From NCBI RefSeq assembly GCF_000333895.2, contig NZ_ANFM02000038.1, positions 1 through 64,000 on the forward strand: a stretch of 64,000 nt of DNA. The letters are read 5' to 3'. Shown here piece after piece: positions 8,423 through 19,411 of this stretch (its first letter is position 1; each line of letters begins with the position of its first letter). The position numbers were made by a program, and so were the translations under genes. The notes below the pieces were generated by a model. That model saw nothing but the letters and a program-made list of their open reading frames with translations. It ran no database searches and was not told the origin of the DNA. The stretch comes from Grimontia indica. Its GTDB lineage: Bacteria; Pseudomonadota; Gammaproteobacteria; Enterobacterales; Vibrionaceae.

Positions 8423-9967
8423 CTAGCTTCCCGGTATCAAATCAGGGTCAAATTGAGGACGCTTTGGGCAGGTTGAGATGATCTTACTCTTACCGTCCGG
8501 CAGTTCTTCCTCCAGTACCACTTCAAATCCCCACAAACGGTGAACGTGCTTGAGTACTTCTTCGTAGGAATCGTTCAGCGGAATGCGGTTATGCGGCACG
8601 TAACGTAAGGTCAGCGCCCGATTGCCTCGTAGGTCCACATCAAATACCTGAATATTAGGTTCGTGGTTACTGAGGTTGTATTGCGCCGATAGCCTCTCCC
8701 GGATCTGGCGGTAACCTTCCTCGTTATGAATGCTGGTCACTTCGATGAAGTTTTGTCTGTCATCGTCATTAATGGCAAAGAACTTCATGTCTCGCATCAC
8801 TTTGGGTGACAGGAACTGGCTGATAAAGCTCTCGTCCTTAAAGTTCTGCATCGCAAAATGTAAGGTTTCCAACCAATCACTGCCTGCGATTTCAGGGAAC
8901 CAGTATTTGTCTTCTTCAGTGGGGTCTTCACAGATACGGCGAATATCCTGAAACATCGCAAAACCCAGCGCATACGGATTGATACCACTGTAAAAACGGC
9001 TGTTATAGGGCGGTTGTGCAACCACATTGGTGTGGCTGTGCAGGAACTCCATAATGAAACGGTCTGTGACCAGTCCTTCATCGTAAAGGTGGTTAAGTAT
9101 GGTGTAGTGCCAGTATGTGGCCCAGCCTTCGTTCATCACCTGCGTTTGCTTCTGCGGGTAAAAATACTGGCTGACCTTCCTGACGATACGAATCACTTCA
9201 CGCTGCCAAGACTCCAGCAGAGGTGCATGCTTTTCAAAGAAATAGAGAATGTTTTCCTGTGGCTCAGAGGGGAAACGATCGACGGCTTTCTCACGCACCT
9301 TTTCACTGGTTGGAATAGTCCGCCAAAGCGCGTTGACCTGACTTTGCAGATAATCCTCGCGTGATTTCTGACGCGCCACTTCCTCGGCAATCGAAATCTT
9401 CTGTGGTCGTTTATAGCGATCCACGCCGTAGTTCATCAGGGCGTGACAAGAGTCGAGGAGTTTCTCTACTTCATCCACGCCATATTTCTCTTCGCACTCA
9501 CTGATGTAGTTTTTGGCAAAAAGCAGATAATCGATGATGGAGCCTGCATCCGTCCATGTCTGGAACAGGTAGTTGCCTTTGAAGAAAGAGTTGTGACCAT
9601 AACAGGCGTGCGCCATGACAAGTGCCTGCATTGTGATGGTGTTTTCTTCCATCAGATAGGCAATACAAGGGTCGGAGTTGATCACGATTTCATAGGCAAG
9701 GCCCATATGACCATGCTTGTAACCGCGCTCTGTTTCGATGAATTTTTTGCCGAAAGACCAATGGTTGTAGTTAATAGGCATGCCCACACTTGAGTAGGCA
9801 TCCATCATTTGCTCGGCAGTGATGATTTCAATTTGGTTCACATAGGTGTCGAGGCGATAGTGTTCCGCCACACGTTTGATTTCCGTGTGGTAGTTCTCTA
9901 GCAGCTCAAACGTCCAGTCAGGACCATCACTGAGCGTCTTCTTTTTCTTTTTTGCTGCGACTGCCAT
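8423..9967 (-). CDS. ycgB: SpoVR-family protein YcgB
   Basis: A 514-residue cytoplasmic SpoVR-family protein. The family is almost always encoded with the YeaG kinase and YeaH and is tied to stationary-phase or nutrient stress; its biochemical activity is unknown. The WATYWHYTILNHLYDEG and PYALGFAMFQDI regions typical of the family are intact. I choose ATG 9967 because AAGGAGG lies just upstream; the frame also opens at a TTG at 9988, which would overlap that ribosome site. Third gene of the yeaG-yeaH-ycgB operon, 43 bp after yeaH. Confidence 0.93.
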   Translation of the reverse strand: MAVAAKKKKKTLSDGPDWTFELLENYHTEIKRVAEHYRLDTYVNQIEIITAEQMMDAYSSVGMPINYNHWSFGKKFIETERGYKHGHMGLAYEIVINSDPCIAYLMEENTITMQALVMAHACYGHNSFFKGNYLFQTWTDAGSIIDYLLFAKNYISECEEKYGVDEVEKLLDSCHALMNYGVDRYKRPQKISIAEEVARQKSREDYLQSQVNALWRTIPTSEKVREKAVDRFPSEPQENILYFFEKHAPLLESWQREVIRIVRKVSQYFYPQKQTQVMNEGWATYWHYTILNHLYDEGLVTDRFIMEFLHSHTNVVAQPPYNSRFYSGINPYALGFAMFQDIRRICEDPTEEDKYWFPEIAGSDWLETLHFAMQNFKDESFISQFLSPKVMRDMKFFAINDDDRQNFIEVTSIHNEEGYRQIRERLSAQYNLSNHEPNIQVFDVDLRGNRALTLRYVPHNRIPLNDSYEEVLKHVHRLWGFEVVLEEELPDGKSKIISTCPKRPQFDPDLIPGS

Positions 9968-10010
9968 CGCGTCCTCCTTGGATCTCAAACCCGGAAAGAG
10001 AGGTGAGGGG

Positions 10011-11282
10011 TTAGCTCACCTGTTTCTTAAACAACTCCCGGAAGACTGGGAAAATGTCGTCGGCAGAGCGAATGTTCTGCATGGCAAAGTTTTCGTAGCT
10101 CTCTGCCACTGATTCATACTCTCGCCACAGTGTCTGGTGTGCTCGACGGGTAATTTCAATGTATGCGTAGTAACGTGTAACCGGTAGCAGTTGCCTTTCC
10201 AACAGCTCGCGACAACCCGGTGAATCGTCCGCCCAGTTATCGCCATCTGATGCTTGTGCGGCGTAGATATTCCACTCGTTGGAAGGGTAACGCTCTTTCA
10301 CAATGTCATTCATCAGCCGGAGTGCACTGGACACTATGGTGCCACCCGTTTCCTGTGAGTAGAAAAACTCATGCTCGTCTACTTCCTTCGCCTGCGTGTG
10401 GTGGCGGATAAACACCACTTCCACGTTTTTGTAGGTTCGGGTCAGGAAGAGATAGAGCAAAATGTAGAACCGCTTGGCGATGTCTTTGGTGGCCTGATCC
10501 ATTGAACCGGACACATCCATCAGACAGAACATGACTGCTTGGCTACTCGGTTGTGGGCGCTTCTCGTAGTTCTTGTAACGTAGGTCGAAAGTGTCGATGA
10601 AAGGTACGGCGGCTATCTTGGCCTTGAGTTCATCAATTTCTTCCAGCAGACGCTTCTCTTCAAGCGGCTGCCCTGGTTCAGAGCTTTTCAGCGCTTCGAG
10701 TTCCGCTTCGAGTTCGCGAAGTTTGCGGCGTTTGCCCGCTGACATAGCGGTTCGACGTGCCAAAGAGTTCTGAAGCGAACGCACAATCGCAATGTTGGCC
10801 GGCACACCGGTCGCTTTGAAACCGGAGCGGTGGGTTTTCCACTCTACCAGCTTGTTCATCTGGTTCTTTTTCAGGTTCGGCAGTTCCAGATCTTCGAACA
10901 GCAAATCCAGATACTCGTCTTTCGAAATCTGGAAAACGAAATCGTCCTGACCTTCGCCATCTGGGCTTGCCTGACCTTCTCCCGCGCCACCGCCTTGTCC
11001 ACCGCCAGGTGGGCGTTCAATACGGTCGCCGGGGATAAATTGGTCGTTGCCAGGGTGGACAGCATCACGCTGTCCGCCTTTGCCTTGTCGGAATACTGGC
11101 TCTCGAATGTCCCGGGAAGGGATAGTGATGCTTTCACCACTATCCACATCAGTGATAGAACGTTTGTTTACAGCATCAGCAATAGACTCTTTAATCTGTC
11201 GCTTGTGACGTCGCAAGAAACGCTGACGGTTCACCGTGCTTTTGTTTTTCCCGTTGAGCCTTCGATCTATAAAATGCGCCAT
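10011..11282 (-). CDS. yeaH: UPF0229 protein YeaH (VWA domain)
   Basis: A 423-residue protein made with the kinase YeaG and with YcgB during starvation. It has a basic N-terminus ([21 protein letters not shown]), a Gly/Gln-rich low-complexity stretch around residues 95-115, and a C-terminal von Willebrand factor A-like domain with the MIDAS motif DVSGSMD. The role is probably as partner or scaffold of YeaG. ATG at 11282. The gap to yeaG is 36 bp, consistent with one operon. Confidence 0.93.
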   Translation of the reverse strand: MAHFIDRRLNGKNKSTVNRQRFLRRHKRQIKESIADAVNKRSITDVDSGESITIPSRDIREPVFRQGKGGQRDAVHPGNDQFIPGDRIERPPGGGQGGGAGEGQASPDGEGQDDFVFQISKDEYLDLLFEDLELPNLKKNQMNKLVEWKTHRSGFKATGVPANIAIVRSLQNSLARRTAMSAGKRRKLRELEAELEALKSSEPGQPLEEKRLLEEIDELKAKIAAVPFIDTFDLRYKNYEKRPQPSSQAVMFCLMDVSGSMDQATKDIAKRFYILLYLFLTRTYKNVEVVFIRHHTQAKEVDEHEFFYSQETGGTIVSSALRLMNDIVKERYPSNEWNIYAAQASDGDNWADDSPGCRELLERQLLPVTRYYAYIEITRRAHQTLWREYESVAESYENFAMQNIRSADDIFPVFRELFKKQVS

Positions 11283-11318
11283 AAGCCCCCCGTAATTTCA
11301 ATACATCCCTAGACAGTG

Positions 11319-13253
11319 TTACGAGGATTTACGCACACGCAAGTACCACTCAGACAGCAAGCGTACTTGTTTGCGGGTATATCCTTTCTCCATCATACGG
11401 GCGACGAAGTCGTCGTGTTTCTTCTGCTCTTCGGTCGACGTTTTCGCATTGAAGGAAATGACCGGGAGCAGCTCTTCGGTGTTCGAGAACATTTTCTTCT
11501 CGATAACAGTGCGAAGTTTTTCGTAGCTGGTCCAAACCGGGTTCTTACCTTCATTGTTAGCGCGTGCACGAAGGACAAAGTTCACGATTTCATTACGGAA
11601 GTCTTTAGGGTTACTAATGCCCGCAGGCTTCTCGATTTTCTCCAGTTCACTGTTGAGCGCAGAGCGGTCGAACAGTTGACCGGTATCTGGATCGCGATAC
11701 TCCTGATCCTGAATCCAGAAGTCTGCATAGGTCACGTAGCGGTCAAAGATGTTCTGGCCGTACTCAGAGTAGGACTCGAGATAAGCGGTCTGAATTTCCT
11801 TGCCGATAAACTCAACGTATTTCGGAATCAAGTAACCTTTCAGGTTTTCCAGGTACTTCTCAGCAATTTCTTGCGGGAACTGTTCTCGCTCAATTTGTTG
11901 CTCAAGCACGTAGAACAGGTGCACAGGGTTTGCCGCCACTTCAGAATGGTCGAAGTTAAACACGCGAGAGAGGATCTTGAACGCAAAGCGGGTAGAAAGA
12001 CCATTCATGCCTTCATCAACGCCAGCATAGTCACGGTACTCCTGATAAGACTTGGCTTTAGGATCCGTGTCTTTCAGCGTTTCACCGTCATAGACGCGCA
12101 TTTTCGAGAAGATGCTGGAGTTTTCCGGCTCTTTCAGGCGCGACAGCACACTGAAACGGGCGAGAATATCGAGCGTGCTTGGCGAACAAGGTGCGTTAGC
12201 CAGCTCACTGCCTTCCAGCAGTTTGTCGTAGATTTTGATCTCTTCAGAAACACGAAGACAGTAAGGCACTTTGACGATGTATACACGGTCGAGGAATGCC
12301 TCGTTGTTTTTGTTGTTACGGAAGGTTTGCCATTCCGATTCGTTCGAGTGAGCGAGGATCATGCCATCAAATGGCAGGGCTGAAAGACCTTCAGTACCGT
12401 TGTAGTTACCTTCCTGCGTCGCTGTCAGCAGTGGGTGAAGCACTTTGATGGGAGCTTTGAACATCTCAACGAATTCCATCAGACCCTGGTTTGCTTTACA
12501 CAGCGCACCGGAGTAGCTGTAAGCATCTGGGTCATCTTGCGCGAAATGCTCAAGCTGACGGATGTCGACTTTACCGACCAGTGAGGAGATGTCCTGGTTG
12601 TTTTCATCACCTGGCTCTGTTTTCGCCACAGCAACCTGGTCAAGAATGGATGGACGAACTTTGACAACCTTGAACTTGGTAATATCGCCACCAAACTCAT
12701 GCAGGCGTTTAGCAATCCAAGGTGACATGATGGTACGCAGGTAGCGTTGAGGAACGCCGTATTCACTTTCCAGCAATGCGCCGTCTTCCGCGGCATCAAA
12801 CAGGCAGAAAGGGTGGTCGTTGGTTGGGCTGCGTTCGCCGTTTGCAGTCAGCACGTAAACCGGCACTTTCTGCATCAGGCTTTTGAGTTTTTCAGCCAGT
12901 GAAGACTTACCACCGCCCACTGGGCCAAGTAAGTAGAGGATCTGTTTGCGCTCTTCCAAACCCTGAGCAGCATGCTTGAGGTAAGAAACGATTTGCTCGA
13001 TGGCATCTTCCATGCCGTAAAAGTCTTCGAAAGTCTTGTAGCGCGAGATGACGCGGTTGGAGAATAAACGGCTCAAGCGAGGATCGAGCGCAGTGTCGAT
13101 CATTTCAGGTTCGCCGATGGCCATTAACAGCCTCTCAGCCGCATTTGCATAAGCGCTGCGGTCTTCCCGGCAAAGGTCCAGAAATTCTTGAAGGCTCAGC
13201 TCTTCGTCTTTTGCTTCTTCGTAGCGTTGACGATAGTGGTCGAAAATACTCAT
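11319..13253 (-). CDS. yeaG: Serine protein kinase YeaG (PrkA family)
   Basis: PrkA-family serine protein kinase, 644 residues. An AAA+-like ATPase region occupies about residues 20-390 with the P-loop GPVGGGKS (K116), and the C-terminal PrkA kinase-like domain lies beyond about residue 395. In E. coli the protein acts in the response to sustained nitrogen starvation. ATG at 13253 follows CAGGA. It is the first gene of yeaG-yeaH-ycgB, and a near-consensus sigma-54 promoter about 360 bp upstream points towards it. In E. coli this operon depends on sigma-54/NtrC and RpoS. Confidence 0.95.
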   Translation of the reverse strand: MSIFDHYRQRYEEAKDEELSLQEFLDLCREDRSAYANAAERLLMAIGEPEMIDTALDPRLSRLFSNRVISRYKTFEDFYGMEDAIEQIVSYLKHAAQGLEERKQILYLLGPVGGGKSSLAEKLKSLMQKVPVYVLTANGERSPTNDHPFCLFDAAEDGALLESEYGVPQRYLRTIMSPWIAKRLHEFGGDITKFKVVKVRPSILDQVAVAKTEPGDENNQDISSLVGKVDIRQLEHFAQDDPDAYSYSGALCKANQGLMEFVEMFKAPIKVLHPLLTATQEGNYNGTEGLSALPFDGMILAHSNESEWQTFRNNKNNEAFLDRVYIVKVPYCLRVSEEIKIYDKLLEGSELANAPCSPSTLDILARFSVLSRLKEPENSSIFSKMRVYDGETLKDTDPKAKSYQEYRDYAGVDEGMNGLSTRFAFKILSRVFNFDHSEVAANPVHLFYVLEQQIEREQFPQEIAEKYLENLKGYLIPKYVEFIGKEIQTAYLESYSEYGQNIFDRYVTYADFWIQDQEYRDPDTGQLFDRSALNSELEKIEKPAGISNPKDFRNEIVNFVLRARANNEGKNPVWTSYEKLRTVIEKKMFSNTEELLPVISFNAKTSTEEQKKHDDFVARMMEKGYTRKQVRLLSEWYLRVRKSS

Positions 13254-13614
13254 GGTCCTGCCCCCTAAATCGTGCTGTTATCAATTAGAAAGGATATCGG
13301 CGCAGTTGCTTTCATATCCTCACTCTTTTAAGACTAGTCGCAACTGATCAATTTGCTTGGTTGAATTACTTGTTTTTTCGATATTTTTCCCTTTTGTGAT
13401 AAGGCTTTGTATTCAGCCTTCCAGGATTGGGTTGTGTAAATATCGCTAGTTAACCGTATATACACAGGGAATTGTTCTACCGATCCATTCCCAATAGCGA
13501 ATTCTCACCAACGAGACACCACTTTCTGGGTTTCCAACGTCCGTCACAGTTAGGACTTCCCGAAACGCTCACTTTGGCACCGGTTTGATGAATGCATCTT
13601 CGTGATGACGAACT

Positions 13615-13630
13615 TGCATTGCACGTGCCA
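13615..13630 (-). promoter_or_regulatory. Candidate sigma-54 (-24/-12) promoter for yeaG operon
   Basis: Minus strand reads TGGCACGTGCAATGCA. Against the sigma-54 consensus TGGCACG-N4-TTGCA it differs at one position (A for the first T of the -12 element), with correct GG-N10-GC spacing. It sits just downstream of the yeaD terminator and faces yeaG. No activator sites were identified. Confidence 0.7.
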
Positions 13631-13634
13631 GAAA

Positions 13635-13666
13635 ATAAAAAAGCCGGAACCCCAAGGTTCCGGCTT
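13635..13666 (-). terminator. yeaD terminator
   Basis: Minus-strand stem AAGCCGGAACC-ttgg-GGTTCCGGCTT followed by TTTTATTTTC. Confidence 0.9.
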
Positions 13667-13692
13667 CAATAAAACCGCTGTTAGTTAACGAT

Positions 13693-14556
13693 TTATTTAC
13701 AAATAACTTCGGTTGAGAGTGTGTGTTTTTCTCCAGATTGGAGCGTCACACTTCTGTCGTAAACAGCAGATTCTGCACAAACCATGGTCAAAAATCCGTC
13801 GTCTTCCATGTCAGCCATGCCTTCGGCAAGCGCTTGCCACGGGTTCCAGACGACCACACCGTTGTTGCCCTGATTGCTGACCTCTATACGGCGCTGATTC
13901 GCTGCATCTTCAATTATCACGGTGTCAGCTGCTTGAGGGTAAATACGGTCTACTTCGCCTTCAAACGTCGCTTTGCCTGTACTTGGCTTACGCTCACCCG
14001 CTTCAATGTACTCGTTACCGAGCTCAGAAACAGTGGCTTGGTGAATGTCGCCAATGTTGAAGTAGGTGTGCAGCGCACCGCCGATTTGCATGGGGCTCGC
14101 GCCAGTATTGGTCGAGACTAAACTGACTTTGAGTGTGTCACTGATTTCCACCAGAAGTTCTGCATGGAAAGCATGAGGCCAGATAGCGCGGGTTTCGGCG
14201 GTGTCAGACAGTGTCAGGCTAACAATCACGCCTTCATCATTCTCGCGGTGCTCGTTGAGCGTCCATTCGCTGGTGCGTGCAAAACCGTGAGAAGGTTCTG
14301 CTGCTTTGCCGAACCAAGGCCAGCAAACAGGAATGCCACCGCGAATAGCTTTGTTACCGGTAAAGTCTGCTTTCCCACTCATCCAAATGGTTTCTTTTTT
14401 ACCGGCTGGCGTGAAACTCAGCACGTGGCCGCCAAACAAGGAAATCGCAGCGGTGGCTTTCGGATGAATAACACGAACGACTTTTAAACCGTCCAGTTCG
14501 CAGACAGTGACATAGTCAGAGAGAACAGCAAGGGTAGGGAGCTGTTTTACGTCCAT
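13693..14556 (-). CDS. yeaD: D-hexose-6-phosphate mutarotase (YeaD)
   Basis: Aldose-1-epimerase-like beta-sandwich enzyme that interconverts alpha and beta anomers of glucose 6-phosphate and related sugars. The 287 residues show the family landmarks: GGIPVCWPWFG, the catalytic histidine in PSHGFART, LHTYFNI, and VVWNPW. ATG at 14556. It lies downstream of gapA on the same strand, as in E. coli, but a hairpin terminator and a short tandem repeat lie between them. Confidence 0.94.
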   Translation of the reverse strand: MDVKQLPTLAVLSDYVTVCELDGLKVVRVIHPKATAAISLFGGHVLSFTPAGKKETIWMSGKADFTGNKAIRGGIPVCWPWFGKAAEPSHGFARTSEWTLNEHRENDEGVIVSLTLSDTAETRAIWPHAFHAELLVEISDTLKVSLVSTNTGASPMQIGGALHTYFNIGDIHQATVSELGNEYIEAGERKPSTGKATFEGEVDRIYPQAADTVIIEDAANQRRIEVSNQGNNGVVVWNPWQALAEGMADMEDDGFLTMVCAESAVYDRSVTLQSGEKHTLSTEVICK

Positions 14557-14580
14557 GAAGGTGCCTTTTTAAAATTTGCT

Positions 14581-14614
14581 ACAAAAATTCAGGTACAAAA
14601 ATTCAGGTACAAAA
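14581..14614. repeat. 14-bp tandem repeat between gapA and yeaD
   Basis: Two exact copies of ACAAAAATTCAGGT (14581-14594, 14595-14608) and a partial third that runs into the gapA terminator A-tract. It sits about 25 bp upstream of yeaD. Confidence 0.9.
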
Positions 14615-14640
14615 AAGGCGGCCATCAGCCGCCTTTTTGT
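14611..14640 (-). terminator. gapA terminator
   Basis: Stem GGCGGC-tgatg-GCCGCC on the minus strand followed by TTTTTTG. Confidence 0.9.
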
Positions 14641-14670
14641 CACTCATGCCTTAACGGCAATCCGGAATGA

Positions 14671-16156
<1,486 letters not shown>

Positions 16157-16552
16157 ATGACATCAGATAATAAGTGGAAAGCGTCTCTGTCTGAAGAGGC
16201 ATATAAGGTCTGTCGGTTGGGACATACAGAAGCGCCATATACTGGTGCTTTATTACACAATCATAAGAAAGGAACATATCACTGCGTCTGCTGTGATGCT
16301 CTTTTATTTGATTCGAGTACAAAATTTGACTCTGGATGCGGCTGGCCAAGCTTTGATTTAGCGGTAGAAGGTGCGGTTCGTTACCTTGAAGACCAAAGCC
16401 ATGGAATGGTAAGAACCGAGATCCGTTGTGTTGCCTGTGACAGCCACCTGGGGCATGTGTTTGACGACGGCCCCACAGAAACAGGGCAACGCTACTGCGT
16501 GAATTCTGTGTCGATGACTTTTGCTGAGCAGAATGACGAAAGTAAAAGTTGA
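16157..16552 (+). CDS. msrB: Peptide-methionine (R)-S-oxide reductase MsrB
   Basis: Repairs R-methionine sulfoxide in proteins with thioredoxin as reductant. The 131-residue protein has the catalytic C114 in RYCVNS, a candidate resolving cysteine C61 in the GCGWPSF motif, and zinc cysteine pairs C43-C46 and C91-C94. ATG at 16157 follows AGAGGAAG. It is the second gene of the conserved gapA-msrB-yeaC-ansA-sppA neighbourhood. Confidence 0.96.
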   Translation: MTSDNKWKASLSEEAYKVCRLGHTEAPYTGALLHNHKKGTYHCVCCDALLFDSSTKFDSGCGWPSFDLAVEGAVRYLEDQSHGMVRTEIRCVACDSHLGHVFDDGPTETGQRYCVNSVSMTFAEQNDESKS

Positions 16553-16575
16553 AATTCACTGAGTATCAGAAAACA

Positions 16576-16600
16576 AAAAGTGCGCTCTCGGCGCACTTTT
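16576..16600. terminator. Bidirectional terminator, msrB / DUF2989 gene
   Basis: Stem AAAAGTGCGC-tctcg-GCGCACTTTT between convergent genes. Confidence 0.85.
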
Positions 16601-16622
16601 CGGTTTTAAGAGGTGGCATTGA

Positions 16623-17489
16623 TTAGGTCGGGTCACCCAATGTCGCAAGCTGCATCAGTAGTCCTTTTTCAAAATCCCCATCTTCGATTTCAGACGCAAT
16701 ATCTTTTGCAATGTCAGCAATAGTCGCACGTCTTGAATCTGCCATTGGGTATAGCAATTTAAGCTGTGCCTCTTTAGCGATTGGCAGCCCCAGTTCACCG
16801 CCTACGAGTGCCCAAAGGTAGGCTTCATCGAGCTTTCCAATAGAATGGTTGGCCGTTGCGAGAGATTTGACCACATCTGGAATTGCCTTTTCACGGGTTT
16901 CACCCGCGCGGCCATCATAATAGGAGAGGGCTTTCAATAGCAGTTTGATCGTGTGTTCTTTGTCTTTATCGACGTAGTAAGTCGCAAGACCAAGCTGTAA
17001 CTCTGGGGTGTTGAGGTATTCGGTTTCTTCCAACTTCAAGAATTGTTCGAGTGCTTCGTTGTCACCCTGTGTCCAACGGTAGTAAATAATGGAAGGCTGG
17101 TAAGAAGATTTAAGTTGCTGTTCAAGTTTGTCGATAGCGTCATAGGCGTGGAAGAGAGCTTCCGTACGCAGTGTCTTTTTCGATTTCAGCGTGGTGGTTT
17201 CAATCTGTGCAGCCAACTCCATACACTTAGCGTACTTCTTGGTCAGTAGCAGTTCATCGAACTTATTCAGATCTGACTCTTTTTTGACGACGTCATAACG
17301 TTTCCAAATAAGGTCAGTTCGCTCATGGCGGCATTGGCCATCCTGAACGTTAAGCTTATTACAGATCTGAGGGTAGTTTTCGCAAAGCTGAGCGGTGCTG
17401 CGGTTGCTCTCAAAACAGCCCGCAAGCAAAAGTGGGGTGATAGTGGCAATCGCCAGCTTCATCGGATTATTCAACAAGCCTTTCTTCAT
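16623..17489 (-). CDS. DUF2989-type lipoprotein
   Basis: A 288-residue predicted lipoprotein. The signal peptide ends in the lipobox LLLAGC, with C25 the lipidated residue. The rest is mainly helical and resembles short TPR/Sel1-type repeats (for example ELQLGLATYYVDKD and KLDEAYLWALVGGELGL). I recognise it as the DUF2989 family seen near gapA/msrB in Vibrionaceae; no function is known. ATG at 17489. It converges on msrB and has its own short upstream gap from the RTX gene. Confidence 0.82.
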   Translation of the reverse strand: MKKGLLNNPMKLAIATITPLLLAGCFESNRSTAQLCENYPQICNKLNVQDGQCRHERTDLIWKRYDVVKKESDLNKFDELLLTKKYAKCMELAAQIETTTLKSKKTLRTEALFHAYDAIDKLEQQLKSSYQPSIIYYRWTQGDNEALEQFLKLEETEYLNTPELQLGLATYYVDKDKEHTIKLLLKALSYYDGRAGETREKAIPDVVKSLATANHSIGKLDEAYLWALVGGELGLPIAKEAQLKLLYPMADSRRATIADIAKDIASEIEDGDFEKGLLMQLATLGDPT

Positions 17490-17596
17490 CGTATTCGTGG
17501 CTCTTATCGTCTCTATTAATACACAAATGACTTATAACATAAACGCTACTTTTCAGTTTAAGTTCATTTCACGACTTTTGCGTGAGTCCACAGAGA

Positions 17597-17625
17597 TAAA
17601 AAAGACCAGCACGTTGGCTGGCCCT
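17597..17625 (-). terminator. Terminator of first RTX gene
   Basis: Minus-strand stem GGCCAGC-caacgt-GCTGGTC followed by TTTTTTATC. Confidence 0.88.
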
Positions 17626-17644
17626 TTGATAAAGCTGGCTGATA

Positions 17645-19411
17645 TCAGACGATATCCGTACCAAGATAAGTGATGTTTTCAGCATCAGTCCAAATAGTCA
17701 CTTGATCACCATCGCGGATATCGGTGAAGACATAAGCTTGTAAATCCGCGGCTTGGGCTGCTGTTATGCCCATTTTCTCTATCATCGCTGGCGTGATATC
17801 AGCATTAGATGTGTCTGAAGCTTCGTACTGCCAATGCACCCCAGTGAGATTCAGGGTGTCGTCACCTTCTCCCAGCCAAGCCACAAAACCCTGCCAATCG
17901 TCCCGATCGGTGGTGTCTGACTGCGCATCAGTCTCATGGATGTTAATGGTAACAGTTTGGTTGCCATTGCCACCAATAGCGGCTTCAACACCGGCGATGA
18001 CGTTACCCGTCACACCGGGTGTGGTTTGGTAGGCAGCACCCGTAAAATCGGCATGCACTGAGCCTGAAATCTTCAAGACATCAAAGCCTGTTGCGGCATC
18101 ATAGATGTGCTTGTTGACTTCTTTTCCGTTAGAAAGCGTGCGGATTTGTCCTTGGAAATCATTAACATCGAAAATCAAGGTGTCGGAATTGGTTCCGCCC
18201 CTCAGAATATCTTCGCCGACGCCACCATCCAGTACATTGTCGAAGCTGTTCCAGCCAGAAAACAGATAGTCGTTGCCTTCACGGCCAAGTAGGGTGTTAC
18301 TGCCCAAGTTGCCGTAGAGGGTGTCATTACCGACGCCACCGTCTAGATAGTCATTCCCACCATTACCGCGCAGGAAGTCATCGCCTTCTTCGCCGTAGAT
18401 GACATCATTGCCACCATTTCCTCGAAGGTCATCATTGCCTGTGGCACCATAGATTTCATCGTCACCGTTACCGCCAAAAATCTGGTCGTCACCGGTTCCG
18501 CCGTCGATGTAATCGGCACCTTCATCGGCACGAATAGTGTCGTTTCCTGCATCGCCCCAAATTTCGTCGTCACCACTGCCGCCGCGGATATAGTCGTCAC
18601 CATTTTCACCAAAGACGAGGTCAGCGCCTTCACCTGCCAATAACTCGTCGTTACCCTGACCACCATACAGCGTGTCATCACCTGCACCGCCTTCCAGTTT
18701 GTCGGTGCCATTTTGTCCGCGTAACGTATCATTACCGTTGCCACCGTGAAGATGGTCATCATCATTTCCACCCCAAAGGGTGTCGTTACCATCGCCACCG
18801 GAAAGTACGTCATTACCGTCAGCGCCAACGAGAAAATCATCGCCACCTTCGCCAAACAGGCGATCATCACCTTCATAGCCATACAGGCTGTCATTGCCAT
18901 GCGTACTGGTGTCGCTGCTGATTTCTTCAACTTCGATGGTGACGCTTGATGATGGGATGTTGGTGTCTACGTCATTAAGGTCGAGTGGGCGCCATTCAAA
19001 GTTGTTTAATTGACTGGCAGGCATGGTGAAGAAAACCAGTGCTGCGCCACCAGGTACGTTGATATCGAGCGCCGAGCCGCGCTCCGCCAAGCTGACATAA
19101 TCTACAATGATGTCACGGCTGATGATGGTTCCGGATGCGTCCAAAATGGCGTAGCCCAAGCTTTTCTCTTCACCAGCGGGGAAGCTAAATTGTGACAAAG
19201 TCACGCTGATGAATGTCTCTTCTTGAATGGCATATGAACCATTAGCGTCTGGAGATAGGGTGGCGATATCTTCAGGCGATGAGTCGCCATAAGCCTTATC
19301 GTTACCCTCATAACCACGCAGGGTGTCGTTACCTAGTAGACCGTATATTTCGTCATCGTCGCTGGTGCCGACGAGATTGTCATTTGTATTTGTGCCAGAA
19401 ATGGATGCCAT
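17645..19411 (-). CDS. RTX-type calcium-binding protein (588 aa)
   Basis: Predicted secreted hemolysin-type calcium-binding protein. ATG at 19411 (MASISGTNTNDNLVG); the frame opens earlier at a GTG that I reject. No N-terminal signal peptide is visible, which fits type I secretion. Order: short RTX block (about 1-48), a beta-rich domain (50-165), a long array of GGxGxDxxx nonapeptides (about 170-390), then a 190-residue C-terminal module shared with the RTX protein at 20197-22359. No lipase, protease or adhesin domain is recognisable, and no type I exporter is in the window. It sits inside an otherwise conserved gene order. Confidence 0.85.
   Translation of the reverse strand: MASISGTNTNDNLVGTSDDDEIYGLLGNDTLRGYEGNDKAYGDSSPEDIATLSPDANGSYAIQEETFISVTLSQFSFPAGEEKSLGYAILDASGTIISRDIIVDYVSLAERGSALDINVPGGAALVFFTMPASQLNNFEWRPLDLNDVDTNIPSSSVTIEVEEISSDTSTHGNDSLYGYEGDDRLFGEGGDDFLVGADGNDVLSGGDGNDTLWGGNDDDHLHGGNGNDTLRGQNGTDKLEGGAGDDTLYGGQGNDELLAGEGADLVFGENGDDYIRGGSGDDEIWGDAGNDTIRADEGADYIDGGTGDDQIFGGNGDDEIYGATGNDDLRGNGGNDVIYGEEGDDFLRGNGGNDYLDGGVGNDTLYGNLGSNTLLGREGNDYLFSGWNSFDNVLDGGVGEDILRGGTNSDTLIFDVNDFQGQIRTLSNGKEVNKHIYDAATGFDVLKISGSVHADFTGAAYQTTPGVTGNVIAGVEAAIGGNGNQTVTINIHETDAQSDTTDRDDWQGFVAWLGEGDDTLNLTGVHWQYEASDTSNADITPAMIEKMGITAAQAADLQAYVFTDIRDGDQVTIWTDAENITYLGTDIV

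Larger units (their letters stand above)
13254..13692. other. yeaG upstream region
   Basis: 439 bp without a gene, between the yeaD stop and the yeaG start (both minus strand). It contains the yeaD terminator at 13635-13666 and a sigma-54-type promoter at 13615-13630, leaving a long leader of about 350 nt ahead of yeaG. I found no other clear structure. Confidence 0.6.

Noticed and set aside
11316-12383. 355-codon plus-strand frame opposite yeaG
   Set aside because: It is antisense to a clearly conserved PrkA kinase gene, and its product resembles nothing known.
18343-18930. Long frame antiparallel or out of phase in the first RTX gene
   Set aside because: Met/Thr-rich product created by reading the glycine-aspartate repeats in another frame.
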